Source: Jackrogersella multiformis (Eukaryota; Ascomycota; Sordariomycetes; Xylariales; Hypoxylaceae). Taken from it: 64,000 nucleotides of DNA. A program made the position numbers and the translations under genes. The notes beneath the pieces were generated by a model. It ran no database searches and was not told the DNA's origin. It worked only from the letters and a program-made list of their open reading frames with translations. Below, piece after piece: positions 35,400 to 44,668 of the stretch. How positions within the stretch are numbered: position 1 is the first letter of the stretch; the number at the start of each line of letters is the position of its first letter. The DNA lies in assembly GCA_902806575.1 (NCBI GenBank), contig CADCXD010000005.1, positions 1,426,001 to 1,490,000 of the forward strand, in the 5' to 3' direction.

Positions 35400-37837
35400 T
35401 TACTCGTCCATGACGGCGGCGAACTTGTCCAGCATGCTCTGCAGGATGCTCTCATACTGCGGTCGATCGGGTTAGCACTCTCCATCACTTATAAGCGATA
35501 TCGACTAATGACGTACCTTCTTGCTGACGGCCTCCTCGCCGTCGCTCGGCAGCTCGAACTTGAGCTGCCTCAGCTGGACCTGGAGGTCGCCGGTGGCCTC
35601 GCGGACCTTGGCCCAGCTCTGGCCCTGGGCGATGGCCTTCTGGGCCTCGTCGTGGAAGCCCACCATGAGCTTCATCATCCACTCCGTCTTCCAGATGGGG
35701 CAGAACTGGTCGTAGTCCGAGTATCCGTTCTGCTGCAGGAAGTCCTCCTTGAGGAGCGTCGCCATGTCCAGCGTGATCTTGTCCGGGTCCGACAGCGCCG
35801 ACTTTCCGACTAGCTGCACCACCTGGTCCAGCTCCTCCGAGTCGGACAGCAGCTGCTTGATGCGGTCGCGCAGCCGCGGGAACTCGGGGTAGTCCTTCTC
35901 GTACCACTTGTCCAGCGTGTTGGTGTACTTGCTGTAGGACACCGACGTGTTGATGGAGGGGAAGTGCTTCCGCTGCGCCAGCCTCTTGTCGAGACCCCAG
36001 AACACCTGCACGATACCCAGCGTCGAGCTGGTGACGGGGTCTGAGAAGTCGCCGCCGGGGGGGCTGACGGCGCCGACGATGCTGACGCTGCCCTCGCGCG
36101 CGGGCGATCCGAGGCAGTTCGTCTTGCCCGCACGCTCGTAGAAACTGGCCAGCTTAGCACTGAGGTAGGCGGGGAAACCCTGGTCAGCAGGCATTTCACC
36201 GAGACGGCCGGAGATTTCACGCAGAGCTTCGGCCCATCGCGATGTGGAGTCGGCCATCATGGCCACGTCCATGCCCTGGTCGCGGAAATATTCGGCTACA
36301 GTGATTCCGGTGTAGATCGAAGCCTCTCGGGCGGCGACAGGCATGTTGGAAGTATTGGCGATCAGAGTAGTGCGCTTCATGATAGGCTCCTTGCGGCCCT
36401 CAACCTCGATAGAAAGCTCGGGGAAATCCTTCAAGACTTCGGCCATCTCGTTACCGCGCTCGCCACACTACAACATGGAGAGTCAGTAATTACTTCTTTG
36501 GGTAAAGGGTTCAGGGGTGCCAGGCATGTTCTTAGGAGTAACAACTCCTCAGTCAGCTTAATTAGGAATGTTTAACTCCCAAGACAGGCCAAGAAGGGGG
36601 AAAAGGAACTCTCGATTTTACATACTCCCACGTACACGATGACGTCGCTGTTGGAGAACTTGGAGACGGACTGCGAAATGACGGTCTTTCCGCATCCGAA
36701 AGCACCGGGGATGGCCACGGTTCCACCCTGTACACTGGGGAAAAGAGCGTCCAGGACTCGCTGGCCGACGATGAAGGGGCTGCTGGCGGAGAGCTTCTCG
36801 GTCGTCGGTCGCGGGACACGGACGGGCCAGGTCTGCATCATACCATACTCGGTCTTGTTGCCGTTGAACTCGACCTCGAGGATCTTCTCGTCCACGGTGT
36901 ACTCGCCCTTGCCGGCGATCTTGGTGATGGTGCCTCTCGCCCGCGGGGGCAGGAGGATCTTATGCACCTTGATGAAAGAGTTCTCGAAGACGGTTCCCCA
37001 CACGTCGCCGCCGGAGATGTGATCGCCGACCTTGAGGGTAGGTGTGAACTCCCACTTCTTGGTCCGGTCGAGGGCGGGGGCGGCAATACCGCGTGGGATG
37101 TAGATACTCTGGGACTGGTGGGCGATCTTCTCGAGGGGCCGTTGGATTCCGTCGTAGATGTTGTGTAATAGACCAGGGCCGAGCTCGACGGAGAGAGGTT
37201 TGCCGGTGCGGTGGACGGGGTCGCCCACGGTTATGCCAGCTATACTCGGGTGTCAGCTTCTTCATATGTGTATATTAACATTGAACATATATGTATGTTA
37301 ACATTAAATATATGTGTATGTTAACATTAAATATATGTGTATATGACGTACCGGTCTCCTCGTACACCTGGACGGTAGCTTGGTCGCCGTTGATTCGGAT
37401 GACTTCACCAACTAGACTGTCGTGGCCTACTCTTACAAGCTCGTACATGGCAACTCCGATCATGTCCTCGGCCACCACCACGGGTCTAGTGCAACGGTTT
37501 GTTAGTTTGGGGGGTCGAAGCCTTGTGTAGAAGTTTTGTGAGGTTTACGAACCCGGACACGGAGTAGATCTTGCCTACAAGACAATAGGTGATTAGCTCA
37601 AGAAAATAGCAAATAGCAAATAGCAAATAGCAACGGCATATATGATGCTATAGTTACATACCACTATTGAGTCCATCTTGGTCGCCATTCGTGGCTTTCG
37701 CTGACTATATATTTCACCGGGCATATTAGAGATCAGAGTCGAAATCTTGCTTTGTTGCAGGTTTTATCATTGACGATTGCAAGATTGAGGATTGCAGGTT
37801 GGACGAATGGAAGCAGGATGCAGCTTACCGGAGCCAT
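35400..37837 (-). CDS. VMA1: V-type H+-ATPase catalytic subunit A (609 aa, seven exons, no intein)
   Basis: Exons (5' to 3'): 37829-37837, 37662-37704, 37553-37574, 37352-37485, 36626-37239, 35517-36467 and 35400-35456; they total 1830 nt. The start reads MAP|SAKATNGDQDGLNSG|KIYSVSGPVVVAEDM. Landmarks are EVIRINGDQATVQVYEETAG, the Walker A loop GAFGCGKT at about 248-255, CGERGNEMAEVL at 275 onward, and MMADSTSRWAEALREISGRL with EMPADQGFPAYL. The C-terminus is YESILQSMLDKFAAVMDE. The subunit hydrolyses ATP in the V1 head to pump protons into the vacuole. Length fits Neurospora-type subunits. A spliceosomal intron lies exactly between the GGA and TGT codons at VYVG|CGERGNE. Two introns carry tandem repeats. 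The frame is also open upstream of the ATG (see findings). Confidence 0.96.
37266..37345. repeat. 23-nt tandem repeat within VMA1 intron 4
   Basis: The word TTAACATT recurs at 37275, 37298 and 37321 with an exact 23-nt period, flanked by ATGTGTAT and AAATATAT. About 3.3 units fill most of the 112-nt intron (37240-37351). Confidence 0.85.
37604..37634. repeat. AAATAGC heptamer array in VMA1 intron 2
   Basis: Four or more copies of AAATAGC lie inside the 87-nt intron 37575-37661. Confidence 0.85.
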
Positions 37838-39634
37838 ATTGGGAGTCTGCTTTGGAGTAATAGGCGGTGCTGCAGCTATAGTGATAGATGGGACAGGCAA
37901 TGCAGGTATGGGTATGGGTATGGGCGAAGGTAAATCTGGAGGTGATGAGCCTGGCGTAGATGTTGTAGATGTTGTAGATGGGATTGTAATTGTTGTAATT
38001 GTAGTTCTTCTAGTTCCAGTTCCAGTTCCAGTTGTGGCTGTAGTGCTATCGACGCTAGCAGTAGCTGGTGATAGCAACGGGCTGGGGGGTAATGGTTGGT
38101 TGGAAGCTTCAGCTATCAGCGCTGCGGTTGCGGTTGCGGTTCTGGTTCTGATTGTGGCTTTAGTAGTTGGAGCGTCCTTTACAGGGCTGGGGCTGGGGCT
38201 GGTGCTGGTGCTGCCCGTGCTGAACCTGCCAGGTGACGCAGGCTGTCCAGAGCTTACAGGTGTACCCGGCCGACTCGAATTTGGACTCGCACTTGCACTT
38301 GGGCTTGGACTTTGCCCGTGGTTTCCCCGTCTGAGTAGATCCACTAACGACGGCCGGGCCCGCAGCATCGGTCGTGGGTGAAGACCCAGCATGCAGCAAT
38401 CACGTATACGTAACCGGTATACGTACGTAGCGTAAACTTTATAAGAGATGTTGTCTTTTGTCGAGGTTGGCGAGATCCAGGTCTGATATCTTTCTAGAGA
38501 TTCACTTTGCTGACACAAAAAGTAGTCGTATACGTATGTTGCATCCGGGAGATAGTGTTGGTTTGCGGTTATAGTCGATACGAAAGATTACCAAGTAATA
38601 CCAAATATCACTAGTAATACCTACCTCCTAGGTACTTCCTAGGTAAGCAATAATGCCTCCTAAGTACAAGTACAAGGTACCAACCTCTCCCATTGAAATC
38701 CCCTCACTTCTAGAATAGCTCCGTTTCAGCAACCTCCTTGGCCATCTAAGCACTCCCTTATCGCGATATACAACTCTTCTACACTCTCCGTTTGATCCTC
38801 ACCATCGTCCCATTCTACTCCGGAAGGATGAAAGATCGGATGGGCCAATAGGATGCTGTTCCCACATTAACTATCACCAGTCGAATAGTACATTGGCTAC
38901 CGAGAACTGCATGCATGTATGCAATCAATTTGACTAGGTACCGATACTATTATTAGGATCACAATAATTATATCATATGATGTAAATGTCAATATTAACG
39001 ACTGGCGCATTGTAGCGATTGGGTTGTCATTTCTCGGAAAATAACCCTCGATACATTATCAAGTTTAAGCTTAAGTTGATTGAAAAAAAAAACCATATCT
39101 CTCGTCCTTGGGCAGCTCTTAGCTTTGTCCTCGTCTATAGTAGCATCACTTTCCTCAAAAGCCCAGCTACAGGTTACACCTTATAAGAATACTAAATAGG
39201 TAGGTACTTACAATATTTCATTATACTAATCATCACTAAGTATCAACTTAAGAGACCCAATTATAGATAAATCATGAAAGTGAGTTCACCTATCAGAGTC
39301 TACCTACTAGCCCCTATTACAGGTTATAGAGGAACAAGTTTCAGTAAGCTTTATAAGTCATACACAATAACAACCCTCCCTTCAAATCATGCAATCCTTT
39401 ATCTTTTCGTCTATATGGCTGTCACCTTAACCGCCAGGTTCTACTCTTGGATTACGTTGGAAGGAGTTTCATTCCTTCGGGTTCTTAAGCTAGTAGTTCG
39501 TTGCATGCTTTCATTTTGATACGTATCATTCCTTCTCGGCCTAACTCGTCTTATACCACCTACTATTAACTCTTGTTCTCTTCAAACTATAGCTATCATT
39601 ATCTCCAGTCAAAGAAATAATACAACGAGTTTCA
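37838..39634. other. Upstream region of VMA1; 3' flank of the sphingomyelinase-like gene
   Basis: 37838-38392 is low-complexity and open in both directions; the minus frame is continuous with VMA1 (see findings). The remainder (38400-39634) holds palindromes near 38622-38645 and 39197. No supported gene; frames such as 39274-39519 have no recognisable family. Confidence 0.55.
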
Positions 39635-42067
39635 CTAAAATTGCTTGTACAAACCCTCTTTCTCAACCACTATCTCCTCAAAAACTCTCAACATATCCAA
39701 GTCCACGACCAAACTCCCCAGTGTATCACGCACGACAGACCCTCCACACTCCTCCTGCTCCTCATCGACACGCCCTTCCAAATCGCCCTTCCCCTTCCCC
39801 TTCCCAACACCATCCACCCTGAACCCGGGACGCATACAATTGTCCTGCGCCCTCGCGGCCCTCATCTTGCAAATCTCCTTTCTCCTGCACTCCTCCTCGC
39901 AACCACCCACCCTCCACCCCCTTCTTCTCCTCCGAAAGTACGCTTCAAACGCCGTTGCGTTCCTCTCGAAGGCCTCGGTGACATTGTGCCAGAACGCGGG
40001 CGTCAGCTCCTCCTGCTCATCCCATTCCCCCCCCACCAGCGGCGCGTACGCCTCCCTCGCCGAGTAATACTTAGCCCACCTCGGCCCGGACGTCGCGAGG
40101 TCGGCTACGTAGGTAGTAGCGTCGAGCACGCCGAAGGTGGCCGGGTCGACATCGTACACGCGGAACGCCGGGCGCCCCGACGTCGGCGTCAAGGACGGCG
40201 TGATGTACGACGTCGCCAGCGCGTTGGCGTGGGATCGGTTTGCGTAGTCCGCGTACGAGAGCTGGAACTCGTCGAAGTGCGTGTGGCCTGTCTCTGCTAT
40301 CAGCACCTTATTTATTCCCATTGCCTCCCCTTTTCCGCAAGTCAGGTGTCGAAACTCGGCATGGAAGGTAGTTGGCAGAAGATGTGAGAAGAGAAAGAAA
40401 GAAAGAAAGAAAAAAAAAAGGGGGGGGAGGGGGATGTACCGAAGAACATAGCCGCAATAGTACCCGAATACCGGCGGACAATCTGATCGAAGTAATTCGA
40501 CGCGTCGTGCAGCGCATCCCGGGCTCCCATCGGCATGTGTCCCACAAGATACACGCGGTCGCCGGCGCTCTCCGCCGCATCGAGCTCGGCGACAAGCCAC
40601 CGCAGCTGCGCGCTCGGGTCGGGCTCCACGGGCTCCTCGTACAGCCAGTAGTTCTGCGCATAGTACAGGTTCGTGTTGACGGACACGACCCTCAGCCGGC
40701 CGCCGGGATGCCTGGCGGAGTACGCCCCGAACGCCCTCGTCGCGGCCGCGGCCGGCCCGATCCACGCCGCCCACGCCGACGACAGCACGTCGTACACCCA
40801 CTGCGAGCTGTTGCCCGCGGCCGCGGCCGGGAACGCGTTCGCCGGCGACGCTTCGTGGTTGCCGGCCGTGCCGTACACGACCAGCCCGGCCCGATCCATG
40901 CGCGCGTACGCATCCGCGATGCCGCGTGTATTCCGCGCCTGCGAGGTGTCCCAGATGGCGTGGTCTACGATGTCGCCCGTGAAGATGCTGAAGGCGGCGT
41001 CGGGTACGAGTTCCTTGATCGCCGCGTACATGCTTTCTTCCAGGCTGGCCGGGGAGTCGCATGTATGCTCGCCGTAGCGACGAGCTGGGGAGTCGTTGTT
41101 GCCGGGTTTGTCGTCATTGGTGTATTCTCTGGCGAGGTATCAGCGGCATGATCAGAGTGGTTATTTGCTAATTGTCGTGAAAAATAAACAAACGGGTATT
41201 TCCTAATCTGATACTTTAACTCCAGTGGTGGGATATGGGTACATGATGCCATATTCAACCTAGACGCTCCTTGTATCGCCATGCCGTATCCAGCTTGGGC
41301 GTTAAGAATGCATACAAAACTACCTGGGTATATTCAGGGGTCACCTTACCTGCAACAAATCGGCTTCGTGCAATTCGCATTAGCGCCGACGGCGTACAGC
41401 AGATCGACGTGGACATCGGAGAAATGCACGACGTGCAGGGGTTTGCGACCGCTAGGGGGCGGCCGCGTAGTCCTCGGCTTCGGCGACGGGAACGAGATAT
41501 CATGCCGCTCGACCTCGGGGTACGCGCAGAGCCCCGTGAATGCCACGCAAGCCAGCCGAGACGTCTTGGACCCTACGACCATCCCGCGCAGGCTGTGGGC
41601 AATGACGGGACCCTCTAGGGCCACGGCGCCTTCGCAGACGTCGTCATCCTCGACCTGGGAAAGGGGTCAGTGGTGGTCGCACAGCGGAGAAGACTCCTTG
41701 GGGAAAGGGGGTCTGTACACCGGCCCGTTTGCAAAGCTCCGTCACGACATCTACGAAGAAGCCGTCGCCTCTCGATGCTGCGAGCTTGAGCTGTAGCAAG
41801 ATTGCCTTTATTAGAAATTAGTATACATAGAAAAGTCTTATATACGCAAAACGTCGTGCAAACTCTCACCTCGCAAGCTGCGCACGACACCGGACTCTGT
41901 GCATCCTCCCTGATGCTGGCTGCCAGGCTGTCGAGATCCAAACTAGCTAACGGTCCACCTCTCGTACCAGAAGTCAACACCTTCTGAGACCCACCACGAG
42001 AATCCATCCGCACGGTGACGCTCCATCCGACGGTTAAAGCCGCGATAATGAGCGAGAGAACCCGCAT
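39635..42067 (-). CDS. Acid sphingomyelinase-like secreted phosphodiesterase (638 aa)
   Basis: Exons 41870-42067, 41719-41790, 41350-41654, 40440-41128 and 39635-40287; introns of 79, 64, 221 and 152 nt. A signal peptide (MRVLSLIIAALTVGWSVTV) is followed by a saposin B-like Cys-containing segment (SPVSCAACE, LCKRAG, DVCEGAVALEGPVIA). The metallophosphoesterase core has FSDVHVD (Asp170, His172), FTGDIVDH (Asp244, Asp247), GTAGNHE (Asn282, His283), VGHMPMG (His389) and FGHTHFDEF (His423, His425). This ordered set is diagnostic of the calcineurin-like/ASM family. Several N-glycosylation sites (NRS, NVT, NAT) and C-terminal Cys pairs fit a secreted or vacuolar enzyme cleaving sphingomyelin-like or other phosphodiester substrates. 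Exon 4 is GC-rich. The exact fungal substrate is unknown. Confidence 0.9.
40386..40434. repeat. 49-nt homopurine tract inside sphingomyelinase-like intron 4
   Basis: The plus strand is purine-only from 40386 to 40434: GAAA repeats, then an A run, then a G run. On the gene strand it is an uninterrupted pyrimidine tract starting within a few bases of the GTACAT donor site (40434-40439). Confidence 0.9.
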
Positions 42068-43268
42068 CTCAACGTCTCGGCCCTACTCTACCTAAGCTTG
42101 CAGTAGCCTGTAAATGTTGTGTTTTATATGCAATCCCTAGCTTCGTTTGTAAGCAACACCTAATAGACATGGTCGTATGTAGAAGGTTCTTAGAAATGCA
42201 CGGCTCCGATATACACAACTGAGCAGACGTATGGTTGAGAATATTATCAAAACTCCACGAATAATTATCTCTAAGTATGTCATGAAGCTTAACTCCACGG
42301 TATTAGCTTCTATTACTTTAGTCAACCCTGGCAAGTCGATTGCGTATTTGAACCTCCGCCGTCCAATCAGAGCGCGCTGCCGCGGGTGTGTTGAGCGGGT
42401 AGCGGATCTGAAGTGACCCCCGCTGGCGGTCACCGGATCTCTGTTAGTCTGCAGTGATAATGTAGGTCAGATATAAGGGCCATGCAGTGTAGGTATGACA
42501 TATGTAATGACGGAATCCCTTCCTAACCCATCGCCATGGAATAGATATGCAGGGTCTCACTAGTTTCTGGAAAAAGTCTGCACTGTAACACATTTTAACC
42601 TCGTAGGTAGAATCTAGGAGACTGAGCCCCTAGAAGAATTGGAGTTGAGTTGCCACCTAGGTACTAATTTGTACGTCTTTGTGCAAGAGTATCACCTTGC
42701 ATCAGCCTCATAGTCCATGAGCCAACCAGTTCGCTGACTGGCCACACACCAACGGCTTTGCAGTCGATGTGAATTACTAAGAACAGCCGACAGACGAATA
42801 TCCAAAGAGAATGCCTCATAACCTTTTCAATACCATTAGGTGCATGAACGCCTACCTTTGTCATGCAAACCAATTAGACCAGCCAGCCATCCGTTCTGTG
42901 ATTCCAGGTAGCCGGGAGCAACTAATTGCTCCCTTTTTTGCCCTTGCCTCATACCAACCCAAGCCTCGATGCGCTTGCTTATCCTATTATGCTCCTTCTT
43001 TCTGCCGCCGAAAAAAACGCCGAGGGAAACCAGATAGAACGATGCAAATGGGAGGGGGGGATTTTTCAAACCACAAAGTGCCAACCGGGACCTCGACATG
43101 CTGCCAATGCTAACCGCTTAGTCTAAAATGCCGTGACTTTTTGTTCGAGAGAAAAGCATCATGTCATCCCACCGTGATTTCGTAATCGTCGATTTGTGTC
43201 CAGTCCCGTCCTGCAAAATCGTTGGCCTGCCAATATCCTACATAATACCGCCTTTTTTATGCCTGTCC
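42068..43268. other. Intergenic region between two minus-strand genes
   Basis: Promoter side of the sphingomyelinase-like gene and 3' flank of the CASTOR-like gene. One palindrome near 42657. Short frames on both strands (42137-42433, 42811-43113, 42836-43099) show no family signature. Confidence 0.6.
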
Positions 43269-44668
43269 TTACTCCTTAGAGAGAAGAGGCTTCAGCACCT
43301 CAAGTGCCTTCATGGACTGCTCACACGATAGGATGACTGCTCCGGCACGAGCAGTCGAAAGATACGAGAGCTCGCTGCTGACGCCAGTTTCTTCCATGCC
43401 CATCTCCGAAATGAGTTTTCCTGCAACCCCAGAAACAATTCCTGTGGCCTCCAAAGGGAGGTTCACAAGATCAAGGAAAATAGGCACAAGGTCGCCTTCC
43501 GTGTCGCCAACGAGGGAGTCGCCGAAAACGCCAAGGTATTCTCTATCCAATAAGAGCGACGGAGGGTCCTCCTGAGCTAGAGTGATCGAGAGGAAACTAG
43601 GCTGCTTGGCAAGGACGGAGATGAGACTCGTATATAATTTCGTATCGACATTGTCGAGCCAACTCCTCCGATGCCCATTGCCATTGCCATTCCCGCTTGA
43701 ATGTCTGCTTAAGACTGGACGTCGACCATAATCAACCATCTTTGATAGGTCCCTACCGGAACATTGTACTAAGCGGAGATAAGGGCTGATGTATGGGACG
43801 ACGTTTCGTTTCTTTAATAACTCAAATGTGCGTATTTGTAGTTCCGCTATATTGGACGGCGGCGGTGTTGATGGAGGATCGCTGCTTTGACTCCTGCCAC
43901 GAACATGAGACATCGCGCTAGGCGACACATAGGCCGATTCGTCTTTATCAAACTCGAAGTTTCGGGCGAGAAGCACCTGCACAACGGTCTGCCGATCTTT
44001 GCAAGGGACCAAGATGAAATCCGAGTAGTAGGTGGTTATGAAGAATATAGGTACACCTGCTAGCGCGAGGGGGCAAGTCAAGTCCATAACTCGACTTCCT
44101 GCATCCATTCCAGCACTTATTACCGAGAGGATTAGATAAGTATCCTTCGAGATCGTGACTGTCTTCGACACGTTTGGAGGAAGACGCTTAATGACTGGCT
44201 CGAAAACATTCTTAGACCAATTACTATGGCACACTACCGAACACTCAACAGGCGTTATGCTTATGTTGAGGAACCCATGCTTATTGTCGATACTAAGACC
44301 TTCGGCCTCATGGGCGAGAGAGTCATCCCCGCCCTGAGGAAGAAGGACCTGCAGTATAGGTTGTAAAAAGGTCGGGTATAGGTTTAAGGGAATGTGTATT
44401 AGGCGGAATGTCCCATCCTAGAGTCATACGAGTCAGTATACCAACTAAACCTTCACGACTCGTTTGTCGCATGCATTTGCGAGGTTGTACCAGAATATGC
44501 GTGGACAGTCTTGCTTGGGTTGTGTTACACATCGAGCCGCCTCGTAACTTGACCTTAAGATAATTGCAACAGTGATGGCCACCGTTGAGTCGCGATGGGG
44601 AGCTTGGTGTAATAAATTTGAGTGCTGAAGCAAGGGAAGCTTACGAGAAATGATATCTGAGCATTCAT
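43269..44668 (-). CDS. CASTOR-like ACT-domain protein (390 aa)
   Basis: Exons 44645-44668 (8 codons) and 43269-44417; 227-nt intron (GTAAGC donor, GACTCTAG acceptor). The join gives MNAQISFL|DGTFRLIHIPLNLYPTFLQP. The key block is LTCPLALAGVPIFFITTYYS followed by DFILVPCKDRQTVVQVLLA. It closely resembles the ACT-domain core of animal CASTOR1 (ISxxxLSTYxTDFILV), the cytosolic arginine sensor for TORC1. A second half (NVDTKLYTSLISVLA to TGIVSGVAGKLISEMGMEET, then LSYLSTARAGAVILS) looks like the paired ACT module. A Ser/Gly/Asn-rich linker separates the two (SRHSSGNGNGNGH). In animals the protein binds GATOR2. Whether fungal relatives sense arginine or act on TORC1 is unknown to me. The 8-codon first exon is inferred. 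Confidence 0.72.

Noticed and set aside
36468..36625. VMA1 intein
   Set aside because: The interruption is only 158 nt with GT...AG ends and cannot encode an intein; it is a spliceosomal intron.
37752..38381. 209-codon plus frame of Val/Gly/Ala repeats
   Set aside because: Low-complexity trinucleotide-periodic DNA is open on both strands; the sequence has no domain-like features.
39635..44668. Metabolic gene cluster
   Set aside because: The neighbouring genes (phosphodiesterase, ACT protein, methyltransferase) share no pathway, and there is no synthase, transporter or cluster regulator.
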